Positions 46,330 through 59,295 of a stretch of 64,000 nt of DNA are shown in pieces; position 1 is the stretch's first letter; every line of letters begins with the position of its first letter. The DNA is from Malachius bipustulatus. Lineage: Eukaryota > Arthropoda > Insecta > Coleoptera > Melyridae. A model generated the notes under the pieces. That model ran no database searches. It had not been told where the DNA came from and saw only the letters and a program-made list of their open reading frames with translations. A program made the position numbers and the translations under genes. Location of the stretch: positions 35,800,929 through 35,864,928 of the forward strand of contig OU342635.1 of the NCBI GenBank assembly GCA_910589415.1, given 5' to 3'.

Positions 46330-48440
46330 TGACCTGACCTTGCAGACGAACTCAAGAACCATAGTGACTGTACCCATTGTTTTGTCTAGCACTGACATAA
46401 TTCCAGAAGAACTACATAGAAGCCTCAAAATACTCGCATTGAATAACAACCCGTACAAGCTCATGTAGAAAGCGGTTATACTGAATACAACCCGGATAGT
46501 ACGAGGATTCTTCAGTCATGAATAGACGAGAGTGTCTCGCTACGATTCAAGAAAATTGGAACCCATCTTGCTCATCCAGATCAACAACAACATCTAAATG
46601 AATACCTAAACACGTCAATAGTAACACTACTTGCACCAAGAGGAAAAAGCAGAATCGGCAATTTATTCCCACTCAAAAACATCATACCACTTACCGAAAA
46701 CGCTTTGCCAGATACAGAACAACTAAGAGTAAAAGACAAACAACAATATCCCAGATATACCCTTTAGTAATATCAGCAGGGAGAAAGTGTCAGACGTAAA
46801 TAATAAGATCCACCAACATCTGGAAGTCAACGAGAGTTGATAACATCCAAAATTTCTGGTCACTACATGCAACTTTGACCCAGAAATTCACGTATATTCT
46901 TGACCATCCTGGACACACTTCTTTAGGCTTGGTTCGACCAGTATACTCTGAAAGAGTGACCTGCTCACGGAGGACCCATCTCAGTATAGGCCGATAACAT
47001 GTTTATCAACCTTATACAAAATACTAACAGCTTGTATTTCCAACAGAATCAACGAACGTGTTGGTTGAGTTGATGCTAATAAAACCATGCATGGCCGAAG
47101 AACAGAAAAAGGTGTTAAAATACACATGAAGAGTTCAAGGAACAACTCATAATTGATACGGTGATCCTTGGACAAGCCAAAAAAGGCCAACGTAACATCC
47201 ATACCGTCTCAGTATACTACAAGAATGCATTTGACAGTGTGCTACACTCTTGTCTGTTTAAAGTGTTGAGAATCTACAATATACATAAGACAGTGGTCAA
47301 CATTTTAGACACTATTATTCGTTGAATCCGCTTTAGTTTTGCTTGGCAATGAATCTCCTTTCCAGGATGTTGAATGATACAAAAAAGGGCTTCAAGATCA
47401 ATGACAATTTTTTCAGCATCGTTAAGATAGAGAGGGATTTCTGAGCGATAGCAGTGAGTCCTTACCACCTAAATTCAGTCTCTTCAGTTTCCTGCAAAAA
47501 AGAGAATTGTAAATTGTACACCTCGCATAATGTTACACATCTTTTACATGTGGACGACATCAAACTGTAGGCAGGAAACCCAGAAAACATTGATCACCTA
47601 ATAAAATTGACCCACATCTGCACATTCTGCAAGGATATCATATGAAATTTGCCATGGATAAGAAGTGTAAGATCTTGAACATCAAAAAGGCTAAGGGTGA
47701 TCTGGCACTACCGAACGGAGAGATCGTCCGAGCTATGTAAAAAGGAGAAACTTATAAATATCTGGGAACATCAGTGCTGTACCAGTGGTAACATATTCGT
47801 TTGGCATTTTGTAAGGTTGACGCGGACAGAACTGGAAAGCATACCGTGCATCACGTACCATGATGACAAAATATAATACCCATCACCCTAGGGCATCCAT
47901 ATTAGGAACCACAATTGCTCGTAGTGAAGGAGGAAGAGTAAGGATTGACATAATCAACCTTCATATTAATCAATTGACCAAGTTCAGAAAATTCTTGAAA
48001 TATTTATGATGACCATACAACATCAGTCGTCAACACGAACAATAATCCCACAAGTGTAGAAAATACCATCGGAAGTCAGAAACCTTCCAGCACGTAACAT
48101 CTGTCTGCACATACTTAGTCAATACCGACTACTTAGGTACATAGACACAATCAGGTCTGCAACAATCGGCATCAGAAGCTGGTGCTATCAGGTTGATCAA
48201 GTACCGGTATAATACCAAACAGTTTAGAGGACAATTTTGTCAAATTAGGTCTGTATAAGATTACGTTCATCGATATTCAGAAGGCAGTAATTCAAAACAC
48301 ATGACACTTGGTCAGAAAATTCCTCCACCAGTTACTCTAGTAACAACCCTTTAATATCAACGCACTTCCTCCTTTTGATAGCACATATCTGGGAGAGGTG
48401 TGAGAGTTGAGCTATGTGTTAATAACAATCATAATAATAA
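46330..48440 (+). pseudogene. R2-like LINE reverse transcriptase remnant
   Basis: Plus-strand fragments in several frames follow the order of R2/Dong-type LINE proteins. They are FWSLHATLTQKF (near 46855), PITCLSTLYKILT (46990), VYYKNAFDSVLHSCLFKVL (47215), LAMNLLSRMLND (47340), THLLHVDDIKL (the catalytic box, as VDD, near 47545) and GETYKYLGTS (47750). Many stops and frameshifts; inactive. It ends near a CATAATAATAATAAG tail, typical of non-LTR 3' ends. It is interrupted by the copy of exon 4. Confidence 0.7.
47406..47514 (-). repeat. Duplicated fragment of LRR exon 4 with its acceptor
   Basis: 109 bp matching 45176-45285 with one substitution and one deleted base. It includes 23 bases of intron 3, the acceptor TTTTTTGCAG and the first 87 bases of exon 4. 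Same orientation as the gene, within the same intron, 2.2 kb upstream of the real exon in transcription order. The deletion shifts the frame and creates GGTG|GTAAGG, a donor-like word absent from the true exon. Confidence 0.9.
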
Positions 48441-50364
48441 TAAGAAAGTGATTTTTTTTCGTTTTCCCGAAGTTGAGTTTTGACTAACCGTCGAATAAAC
48501 GTCGAATGTGTTCAGCCTTGACAACTTTTTTTTATCTCATTCACTTTCGGTATCATAAAGCCTTCCAGTCACATTCAACTTTCAACAAATTTTAATATCA
48601 TACATTTCATCAGTCCAAATTATTTCGTTTATAAAACCCTAAAAGTTAGTGTTTACGCTTGTGACCATAATTTTCTTGTTAGAGATTTTCGTGATATAAA
48701 TGTAGACGTTCTATATCGGACTAAGATATAAAAACCTCGGGTACAATTTTGCCACTCTTAGGGTTAAAATATGACCTCATAAACAAAGCATAACTCATAA
48801 AGAAGTTTTTATTGCGTAATATCCGTGGTAGGATAAGGTTAACATTGAGTAAATAAGAAATCGAGGGAAACTAGACCGAACGAAACTCAATTTAGGACGA
48901 TTTATATTCTGCAAGCGAAATAAGAAAAGTTCGATGCGATCGAGATGTGCAAAAATAAAATGCATATAAATCACTTGCTGAATTCGATCAAAGAGTCCAG
49001 ATATGAAACGGGAATTCATTTTTAGAAGAGAATAATGTGTACTGCTTTTGTATTTTCATAAATTTAAAATTTTTACATCGATCAATAAGGCTTTTTATTA
49101 GTAAATCAAAACAATAAAACTATTTTTTGTCTCTCATTAATGAAACTGCTATTGCTAGAGACAAAAAATTTGTCATTAAGCAAGATGAATTAAGGTGCTT
49201 GAGAGTGTGACAAAACCTGGGAGTTTTTAGGGGCAAAAAGTCATATGGATGAGACTAACAGATGTTAGGATCTCTTACAAAACATAGCCAAATTTTTTTC
49301 TTCGTTTCTTTCTACAAGAGGTTGCTGAGTTGAGTAGTATAAATGAGGGATACGTTTAAGTTCACCCAACAATACAAAAGTTTTTTCTTGTAGATTTAAT
49401 GGACAATTTTATGTGAAAAGTTGGAAAGGTCTTTTGTTTTCATGTTCTTCCCATATTATTTATGGGAAAATGATAAAATTAGTTTCTTTTTACTGAAAAT
49501 CTCGTATTTCTTGTTGTAGCATAGAATATTATGATATCGTTGAAATATCATGTAATTAAATTATTTCTTTATAATTTCAAGAAGGTCACAGGGTCCTAAT
49601 AATAATTATTGATGCAAAAGTTACATCCAACTCTATTAACTCTTAAATGGACAGAATCATGCGTTTTATAGGGAGCTGTGGATTAGTTTTGTCGGAATTG
49701 AGTCTCGTTCAGTAGATCCAAGCTTTTGAAAATCTTCGCGTTATTACCAATTTTTTTTAGCTAAACTAAGAAATCTTTCAATGTCTCCAATAAACACCAA
49801 AATTGCTTAACTTAATTTTCATGATACTGATTCTTGCATATAAAATGTCACTTATGACGAAAATATAATTTTAAACCGCAGTTTTAGAAGATGACAGAAT
49901 CCTTAAGAAAATTATCTCGTGATAGGTCACCGAAAACGTTCCGCATGACATAACTGTCAAAGATGCTTTATAAAAAATCCAGAAACACGTCAAGTTTGTT
50001 TTCAAGGGGACAACTTTTAACCCAAAAACAATTTTTTTGAAAAACGAAAATATCTTTAACCCCCCAAACGGGGGTGTCATCCCCCAAATTTTTCTTAAAG
50101 AGGATGGGGTCAAGAGATACCTTAATAAACATGGTTTTCGATTCTCTAAACATTGCTGCTTTGTTTTTACCAACCAATCCATAGTCCAATCCTTTAGATG
50201 ATAGAGAGGTTTATTTTTATCTTTATATTAATATTTATCTAATTAAATAAGTAATAATTACAATAATTAGGTAAATAAAAAAGAACCTAATAAATCATAC
50301 ACAAGGAAAGCAGTAAATTGAGGAATATTTTTGCTATTTTTTCCCTTTCATCGAAATTACTTAC

Positions 50365-50587
50365 TTTTCCAAGCCAACAAAAGCTTCATCATCGATGGTC
50401 GTTATCTTATTCTCATACAGCGTCAGTATCTCCAGCGTATCGAGTCCTTGAAAAGCGCGTGCGTGTAAACTGCTGATCTTGTTATGGTTCATGTTGAGGA
50501 TTAGCAGATGGTGAAGGTTCTTAGTAGCAGACGACGGAACTGCCGTCAGACTGTTCTGAGAGACATCCAACTGGGTCAGCATTTTGC
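50365..50587 (-). CDS. Secreted LRR gene, coding exon 3
   Basis: Residues 119-192. TTTTCAG acceptor joining Gly-Lys-Met; AA|GTAAGT donor leaving phase 2. Three 24-residue LRRs: LTQLDVSQNSLTAV, LLILNMNHNKISSL and LEILTLYENKITTI. Confidence 0.92.
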
Positions 50588-50874
50588 CTGAAAAGGTAGA
50601 GAATTGACTTTAAATCATACTTGAAACGTAATTCCGCTTCCACTATGTAAATAGGACGAAAAAGGGCTGAGAAAGCACAGCGAGGGATAAATATTCAGCT
50701 CAAATCTGAATAGATTTTAGGGATACCTACGCGTTTCGTGATGCTTTTTCATTGAAGTTTTGTCGTTACTTTGAATATTTGTGTTGATGAATTATTTATT
50801 GGAATAATACAAATACCTATTTAAAAGCTTGATGAAATGATATTCAATGAATTATAAAATATCAATATACTAAC
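50588..50874. other. Intron 2
   Basis: 287 bp, the shortest intron of the gene; nothing else seen. Confidence 0.7.
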
Positions 50875-51154
50875 CTATGGAGCTAAGGGAAGCTTCTTCA
50901 ACAACGGAAAGGGAACTATTGTGGATAGTAAGGTGTCTGATATCCAAGCCGAGGAACACGAACCCAGGCAATTTGCGTAGGTTATTGTGCCGTAGCTTTA
51001 GATAGAATATGACCAGCGTCTTGCCCTTGAGCACACCCATGGCGTTGGAGATGTGCTGCTGGTCCGTGAACTCGCACAGGATGTCCAGGCCGTTCTTCTT
51101 CAACTGACATGAACATGGCGCTATTTCCGAACGGCTCGGACATTGTTGCTGCAC
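50875..51154 (-). CDS. Secreted LRR gene, coding exon 2 (LRR N-cap)
   Basis: Residues 26-118. TTATAG acceptor, ATAG|GTTAGT donor. N-cap with C-X8-C-X-C-X10-C (QQQCPSRSEIAPCSCQ, then DILCEF), then LRRs including FYLKLRHNNLRKL and IRHLTIHNSSLSVV. Joined in phase 0 to the signal-peptide exon. Confidence 0.92.
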
Positions 51155-52179
51155 CTATAATTAAAAAAATTTACAGTTTTTCTCTTGTTGCTGCATGACA
51201 TTGATTAATTTTCAGGCTAAAAATGACATCGTATACACGCGAGTGGCGCTTTAGAGCCACCAAGGAAATTTATACATTTTAATACTTAAACTAAAATTGT
51301 CGATTATCAAACTACTTCTGTGAGAGCTTTTAATAAAATCTGCAGCTGGAATTATCGTTGCTAGTAAAAGGATTAGTCTTTCTGAGAGTGTTATATGCGA
51401 TAATAGGACCATGAGATAATAGGAATTAATTGGAGAGTACAAATTTTATAGTTATCCATGAAGAACGTGAATGAGATCAGATGTTCTTTTAGTTTTAGCT
51501 TTCCCTTGAGAAAAGTCAGGTTGGTAAACTCATTCATCACAAATCAATATTATACCTTGTAGTTGGGAAGACACATAGCCGAGTTGAATTGGAACGTGAT
51601 AATGTTCTCTGTGCGAGAGATGTGAAGGAAATGCTTGGAAGTAGAAGCCCAGTTATAAGGTCTAATTGTATTACCGCGAAGCGGAATCAGATCCCCTTAC
51701 ATAATATTTCTACTACTTTTAGTCTCAAAGCAACTCGTAAAACTTGGTTATGATGCCTCTTCTACGTGCTTTTCCACTCAGACATGTTACGATATTAAAA
51801 CTCCTTTCCAGTCCGATGGGGTTTTAATTCGACGAAACGGGGATCTTATTTTCATTAATATTTATACATATAATCGACATTTATTTATTGTAGATTGTAG
51901 TCCTTTCCTTTCTTTCTTTAATTGCAAAGTAACCGACTTTATTAAAAAATATTTTATTTAGTCGAAAAAGCAATTAATTCGCCGCAGGTGACTGCTTGCT
52001 GTGCATTTTGGCGTGGCGGAGTTGTTGCGATTGAAAATGCGCTAACTGTTAACGACGTGCGATATTGCGAAATGTTAAATTAAGTTTTTGTAGTCTGAAT
52101 TGTATCGAATTGATGTCGATATGTTTTGGATATGATGTGGATATGTTTTTTCAACCTGCCATACAGTACGCGAAACAAT

Positions 52180-52440
52180 AATGGAGGTTTCTACGCACCA
52201 AGTTTCCCGACCGTATCATCTCTCGATATGACGATCAAACTTGGCCACCAACATCGTGCGATCTAACGCCGATGGATATCTTTCTTTGGAGTTACGTGAA
52301 GAAAAAAATTACCCTGTGCCAGAGGTTTCGTGGTGTAATTTTGCCGGATGTTATATTTCATGTTTAATCGCAATTAATTCCTCTTCACATTGTCCTAATT
52401 CGAAACAAATGCGTTTTTCCTTGGAAATTTAATCCGGGAC
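52180..52440 (+). pseudogene. mariner-type transposase remnant
   Basis: Plus strand reads KFPDRIISRYDDQTWPPTSC, then DLTPMDIFLWSYVKKKI. This is the block around the second catalytic residue of Tc1/mariner-superfamily DDE transposases (WPPRSCDLTPLDFFLWGYVK type). Upstream and downstream parts are decayed. Confidence 0.65.
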
Positions 52441-52899
52441 TCTTGTTGTGACACCTTTTAGAAAGACGTGTCAATTATAAACTGCATCATCATAATGTTA
52501 CAAATAAAAAAATGCATGAACATCAGACAGCTGTAAGCAGTGAAACATTAATCAAATTTTGATGATAATAATAAGTAAGTGTGTAATTTTAGATAAGAGT
52601 TATGATAAGGTCTACAAAATTAGGGTTGAGAGCGTAAATTTAATAATTTTGTATTGTTGAATGTTGCAAGCCTCTCTCGAGAGAAGATAATTCGCAGGAT
52701 AAAGCTTTATGGAAAGAAGGCCTTCTTTAATTAAAATTTAATGCGAATATGCTTCTTTATGTAACATTACGATTAAGTATATAAATATAGCCCGAAGTTT
52801 GTTAGTCTTTTGCCAGCTTAATTCGTTCATCTTAATTTATAAATTTACATAACAACACCCAACAGCTTATGCTAAAATAAGGGTGTGGTTCCTGACATA

Positions 52900-54264
52900 T
52901 ACCGTATGACAAGTTTCAAAGCAGAACATAGGCGAATAGCATTGGAAATCACATATTTGTGGTTTATTTCTCACCACTTTTATCTACAAGAATGGTAAAA
53001 TGGTGTCTATCGAAAGAGAATTGTTTTCTGAGCATGCTGATACCAAATGCTTAACAATTAACAGTTGGTGACAGAATAACTTAAACATTTTCAAAATTAA
53101 AAGTGTGAGCGGCTATGACATGCCTAATTCGAATAATTTTGTTACTGTCAAAACAAATATTTTTAATTACTGATACACGTTTCCCTGCAAAGATTGTCAA
53201 TGAATAATAAATAATAATAATAGCTATTCTAATGCGTGTTTATCGCCGTGGTACTATTAACTGGCCGGCCAGATCTCCCGATTTAGCACCTTATCCTTGT
53301 TGTGACTTTTCTTGAGATCTTGGGGTTACCTTAAAAATAAAATTTACAGAGCTCGTGGTGGCCGAATGTGCACTCGTTAATAACCAACAACTTGGACAAG
53401 TTCGAAGCGCAATTTATAAAATGGTGGGAACATTAATTACAAAAAAATAAATTAAATAATTGAAAATATTTGCTGTGACAGTGAAAAAGTTGTCCGAATT
53501 TAGCATGTCATGGCTGCTCATCTTTTAATTTTGAAAATGTTTAAAATATTCTGTCATGATATAAAACTGTTAATTTGTAGGTATTTTGGTACCAGCATGT
53601 TCAGAAAATAATTCTCTTTCGATAGACACCATTACCATTCTTGTAGAAAAAAGTGGTGAGAAATAAACTGCAAATACAGGGTGTTAGTTGAGTACGGGGC
53701 CAAACTCCAAGGGGTGCTTTCTTGAGTGATTTTAAGACGAAAAGTTCAAATAAATATAGGTCCGAAAATGCATATTTTTCAAGATACAGGGTGTCAAACT
53801 TTTATTTTTTTTTTCTCGAAAACAAAGCAAGATATGGAAAAACTCAAGAGATAAAATAGTTGTATTTTTAGTTACTTAATTCGAAAAAAATACAAAATTA
53901 AAAAAAAAAGTCAGTGGCGCCTAATTTTTTAATCAAAAATATTAGTTAGACTGTCTTCCGGGACGCCACTGGAATTAATAATTTTAATCTAATTGGGGCT
54001 CAATTACCCTCTTGTTATTACAAACAGAACTGTCAAATTTCAACAAAATTGATTGAAAGAGTTTAGAGATATTCACGAACATTCGAATCTTTTTTTTAAG
54101 TTTGACACTGTGTCTTGAAAAATATGCATTTTCGGACTCATGTTTATTTGAACTTTTCTTCTTAAAATCACTCAAGGAAGCACCCCTTGGAGTTTGGCCC
54201 CGTACTTAACTAACACCCTGTATGTGATTCGCCTATGTTCTGCTTTGAAACTTGTCACTCGGTA
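52900..54264. mobile_element. Foldback element interrupted by a second element
   Basis: Ends TACCGTATGACAAGTTTCAA (left) and the near-complement (right, ending CGGTA). The left arm (52900-53110) matches the right arm (53490-53674 plus 54223-54264) on the opposite strand, e.g. CTATCGAAAGAGAATT. The centre (53265-53320) reads NWPARSPDLAPY on the plus strand, a transposase scrap of the SPDLAP type. The right arm is split by the element at 53677-54220. Confidence 0.65.
53675..54222. mobile_element. Inserted foldback MITE with TA target duplication
   Basis: 544 bp (53677-54220) with ends CAGGGTGTTAGTTGAGTACG and near-complement, flanked by TA on both sides as for Tc1/mariner insertion. Removing it restores continuity of the host element's right arm against its left arm. 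Confidence 0.75.
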
Positions 54265-54382
54265 TGTAGAAGATGATAAAAATTATGCACTACATAATAA
54301 AACATACCTGGTAAAAGAAGGGGTAAATCTATGCAGTCTGAAAGTCCAGATTATGTAGGAGTTTCCAAAGTCACATGCACAA

Positions 54383-54745
54383 ATAATTAAAAAAATATGT
54401 TTTGTAAATTGAACGAGATATGCAGAGGTAAAGTTGAGAACTCAACTTCTTTAATATTGACAGTTTTCAAGAATTTGTTTGCTTCAAATAGGCACTACGG
54501 CCTCTTCTTTCAAATTTCATAAAAAAATCCAAAATCACGGTTCAAACTTAGTTCAAAAGTTAGTTTCAGTCATATAAATTTAAACCGTCGTCGTTCTTTT
54601 AGAATTTTTTATGTTATTTGAAAAAAGAGGCCGTAATCTCCATTTTAAGCAAACAAATTCTTTAAAATTGTCAATTTTAAAGAATTTGAGCTCTCAACTT
54701 TACTCATATTTCGATCAATTTACAAAAAATATATATTTTTTTATT
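54383..54745. repeat. Inverted-repeat element
   Basis: Arms share TTTTGTAAATTGA, GTTGAGA and AAGAATTTGTTTGCTT with GAGGCCGTA on opposite strands (54395-54510 and 54620-54735). No coding capacity. Confidence 0.55.
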
Positions 54746-55432
54746 ACTATGTTTAGTTGCATCTCTGATGACACCCGAACAACGTGCTGAAGAGTTTATG
54801 CGGCACTTACGGGACATTCTGTATATTATACGACTTCCAAACATTTTAAAACATTGAATAATGTCAGTTGTGTAAACATATTATACTTACAGGGAGTACA
54901 ATGGAGAGTTGTTGATAAATTCTAAGGATGAGGGGGGGGGGGGGGGTTAAGGGTTAAAAAAATATTTTTCAAGCTTCCTCTTAGAAGTTACAGCCTCTTA
55001 AAGTGGAGTAAAAAATTCATAGTTTTATCGATTGGTTTCTGGACTTGAAATTAGGTATTAAATATTTTAGATTTAAATGTTCCGAAGAAACTTAATTCTT
55101 TTAAAAAATAAAATAAAATAAAATAAAATCAGGTGACTTACATAAATTAAACAATCATGTATGATTCACCCCCTTGCAGGAAAGGGGGGAGAATAAAATT
55201 ATGTAATAAAATATACCTAAAACGATAAAATACGATAAAATTGTGATGTCTTCTGGTGATAGTTTTTGTTTGTATATCTTTTTTTTTTAACTTATATCCC
55301 ATTTATTTTTTTTAATTTCAACATATTTATTACCTTCTTCGTGAGGATCTTTTACATAATGAGTTACCTATAACAGAAGAACCACAACATTTTCAATATT
55401 TTTCTCTTTTTTCGTATAAATTGAGGTTTGCT

Positions 55433-56780
55433 GAATAAAGAACGGTGTGGCAAGAGTTCCGCCGGCGGAATTGTGCATTTAAAATTAGAGTTCCACCTTG
55501 CGTCGGAAGTTCAAAATAATAATCCAGAAATCCGCCGAAAATGTTATACCCAATTTACGCAAGCGCGGCGGGATGATACACTTAATATTTGCTTTGCCGC
55601 CGCCTGGCGGCGGACAACCAACATTTGGTACTGAAATTCCGTCCAACGGCGGATTAAAGGTTATTTTTTTAAGAATTCCGTCCACAATTTGTCTATGTCT
55701 ATTAATTAGAACTTGGGTGTTCAAAACGAACACCATTCGAAATTTTTTATTGTTATGATGTTATGTAGTATATAGATTTAAATTATGAGATTTGTATTCT
55801 TTCTTGGTAGTAGTATTCGAATACACGTAGCCGTTCTTTTTTTATTTCAAATTATTTCAGAAAAAAATCGATAAATGTGAATTTTTTACCCTACTTTAAG
55901 GGGAAGGGGATGTAAATTCTTAGGGAAGGCTTTAAGAAAATTTTTTATGACAAACCCCCCTTAAAATTCAGCAAGAAATCTTCAGTGGAATTTTCTGCAC
56001 TGATTAATGAAACACCCTGTATATTAGATTTTTCAAAATTTGATTTCAATAGGTAAAAAAACTCTAAATTTACCAGAAGAGGCTCTTTGAGAGGTAGGTA
56101 CTGAAAAATTACAAAAAAATTGAGTAAATCAAAAATCACAATCTTTCAAACCGTTCGGTTTGGCGTAGAATGCCCCATATACATAGACATGTGAACTTTA
56201 TTTTGAATTTTGATTAATTAATGCAAAATTGATAATGATTTTCAAATGAGGGTCAATTTGAAGATAAATTAATCATAACCCAACTTTTATAGACATTGCA
56301 AACTTTCCATCACTTATTCTAATTTTAGTTTTAGGTATACCTCTATAGGTATTTATAAATTAGATTATAAATTACAAATTCTTCATAAGAATCAAAAGTA
56401 TTCCCGACTTGTATGTCCACCTCCATTTCCATTCTGCCAAACAACTATAAACAATAACAATTAACAAAACAAACAGCGGACAACGCTGCGCTAGTGCGCT
56501 GACGGCTGACGAGAAACTTGGACGATAGACGTTGACGTTGGACGGAATTCCTAAGATAACCATTAATCCGCCGTTAGACGGACTTTTAGCATCAAATGTC
56601 AATTGTCCGCCGCTACCCGGCGGCAAAGCAACTATTTAGTGTATCAATCCGCCGCGCTTGCGTAAATTATAACATTTTCGGCGGATTTCTGGATTATTAT
56701 TATGAACTTCCGCCGCAAGGCGGAACTCTATTTATAAATGCACAATTCCGCCGGCGGAACTCTAGCCACACCGAATAAAG
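55433..56780. mobile_element. Foldback element with 8-bp GAATAAAG duplication
   Basis: Element 55441-56772; GAATAAAG lies immediately outside both ends (55433-55440 and 56773-56780). Arms of about 260 bp begin GGTGTGGC(A/T)AGAGTTCCG, contain the palindrome TTCCGCCGGCGGAA and are notably GC-rich with repeated CCGCC. An 8-bp duplication suits hAT-like or related elements. The centre has no transposase. ORFs in the arms are mirror images. Confidence 0.7.
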
Positions 56781-59295
56781 TAAACTTAACAATTTTATAA
56801 ATCGAAAAGAATTTTATAAAGCATCTCTTATTCTTATTTTCTTAAGTGGAGAACGACGGGGTAATTAAAAAGTACGTGAAATGGTACGATAACATGTAGT
56901 CTATAATCTTCTATTTTATAGAGTTAGAACTTCAAAGAATTCTAAAGTAATTACTTACCTAATCTCAAATGTAATTATAAATAGGTAGTTCTTGAAAAGA
57001 TTCAGTGTAGGCTGGGCATTACTTACCACGTAATTCTATGGATTTTCTTCGAAGGAGTAGGAGATTCTACTTCTAGTCTCTTATGGGCAACAACTTCCAG
57101 CAAGTTGTCAATTCAAAACGAAGGTAAGATAATTTCCCCAGAGAATTGCTCGTAAATTTTCAAACGGATCGAATTTCATCAGGTGTTTTTTTTTCCGTAA
57201 AAGTTCAGGATTTTATTATTCAAAAATCAGAAATAATTCTTGTATTATTGTCTTTCGCGCGTCAATTGACTTTAAAAAAATTAACAAGATTTGAATAAAA
57301 CTCCAGCAAACACTACATGTGTTAAAATTTTGATCACAATCGAGAATATTATTACATAATTATGGTGGTTGTTTGTATAATGTACCTACTTAGTACCTTA
57401 ACGTGATCAAAATACATGGAGCAATTATGTTGAGAGCAACTCGATCTTAATAATTCACCACTTCTGGAATTGCATTGCGAGGAATAAAAGAGAAACTTTT
57501 TTAATCCACATGCGATACTACGAATTAAGGCCGAAATACATAGTTACATTGGCAAATTTAATTATATTTTCCATACAAAAAAAAAGATTTTTAATCTAAT
57601 TTCATTTCCCTGTCAGAGAGATGGGAAGTTTACATGCGAACAGGAGAGTTATTGTACCTAAATAAAAAAACCACGCACGACCATCATAAAATTTGTTTCA
57701 GAAAACGACATCAATTTATCTTACTGAAACACTTACCACTAACGTTTCTTCGTTATAAATAAAAAGAAAACCATAAAAGTCGCACAAATATAAAACCATA
57801 TACTTGAGGGTCACTTGCGTGACGAGCGTATCTCAAAGACTTTTAGGACATCGCACATAAATAATCGTAACAAGATAATATTTTTTAATTCGGCAAAGAA
57901 ATCAAACGAGCTTTTTGCATGTCTCATATGTAGCTTATTAATAATATAAATCCCTAAATGTGCTACTGGGATTTGATTGGTAACCTGATAACATACCTAA
58001 TTGAAATTGCCTGTTAAATTAATGTATCAGTATTACCAGAGGGAAATAGAAATTATTTCGTGATCTAAATTTCAAACCTTCAAAGATATAATTACTAATA
58101 TAAAAAATTTAATATCACATATGTAGGTACCTATATTAGATTCGCTTCAAATTGGATCAAAATTATCGAATACCTTTAAAACAATACATAAAGGTGGCAT
58201 TTTTGTTTTAACCACGTTCAGCTGCAGGGTATTGATTCTATCCGTGAGGGAGTAAATTCGGTAACCTGTGTTTATCTTGCTTCATTTATCTTTCCCATTG
58301 CAGTGCCAGTGTTGTACGTCCACCTTTCACACGAATATCCAGGCTCGGCTTGCTTTACCAACAGAAAGGCGTATCCCGGAACTAGGATAAATATTGAACA
58401 TCCGCTACTACATTCAGCTTAAAAGATATGAGAAATGCCGAATTTACCCTGAAATTCGTCATAGGTACAGAGACAATGAAATATTACATGGAGAAATTTT
58501 ACCAGTTTTGGAAATATCATTCGAATAAAATAAATAATCAGCATAAAAAACGAGAATAATACAATGTACGGATGTGATGTCGATTATTAATAATTAACAG
58601 ATTGATGCAGAAAATTGTTTTGTTCCGGGACTTTATTAAGCTTGCTTTACAGTGTTTTCAGTTTGAAAATATTCACCCTAAATAATTTTTGATATGAAAC
58701 GAATTTAAAGTTATAGCACCTGAAATCACAATTTTCCATTTTCAAATCAGTTTATCTTGAAAACAGCTAAAGATATTGGAAAACGGCTTACATATCCCTA
58801 CCTTAACTTTTCATGTGATATCGCATTGTGTGGGTGAGATACAGATATGCAGGGTGATGAAAATTCAGACTTTGAATCCCCTCTATTATTATAAAGCATG
58901 AAAAGTTACGATATAGAGACGTACCTATATAAGTATACCCCTATACCAAGGTACCTAATCTGCTTTTAAAGAGGAAAATGTGATTTTTCACTTGTTTTTC
59001 ACTACCCTAAAAATGTACAGTCTCAAAACACCAAGCATCGTTGTATTCCCACTAAGTCTCTTCAAAATTACGATGATATATTATGGGACACCATCGTAAG
59101 GGGTGATTGGGAGTTCGATGAAACCCAAAATTCAGTAGGTATCATTTTTGAACTTTCCCCTTAATACCAAAGTAAGGATGTTTAAAAAAGTTGTAAGATA
59201 TATTTTTGAAAAAGGAATAAAATCTATAAATGACTACGTAGATACTCACATCACATCATTCAGTAGATAACGAAATACCAAAGGCGTGTTAAATC

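Larger units (their letters stand above)
45263..50364. other. Intron 3
   Basis: 5.1 kb. Contains an R2-like LINE remnant and an exon-4 fragment copy. 45290-46320 and 48450-50364 show nothing I can identify. Confidence 0.55.

Noticed and set aside
47274..47468. Minus-strand ORF through the exon-4 copy
   Set aside because: Reads the duplicated fragment out of the LRR frame and continues into antisense LINE sequence.
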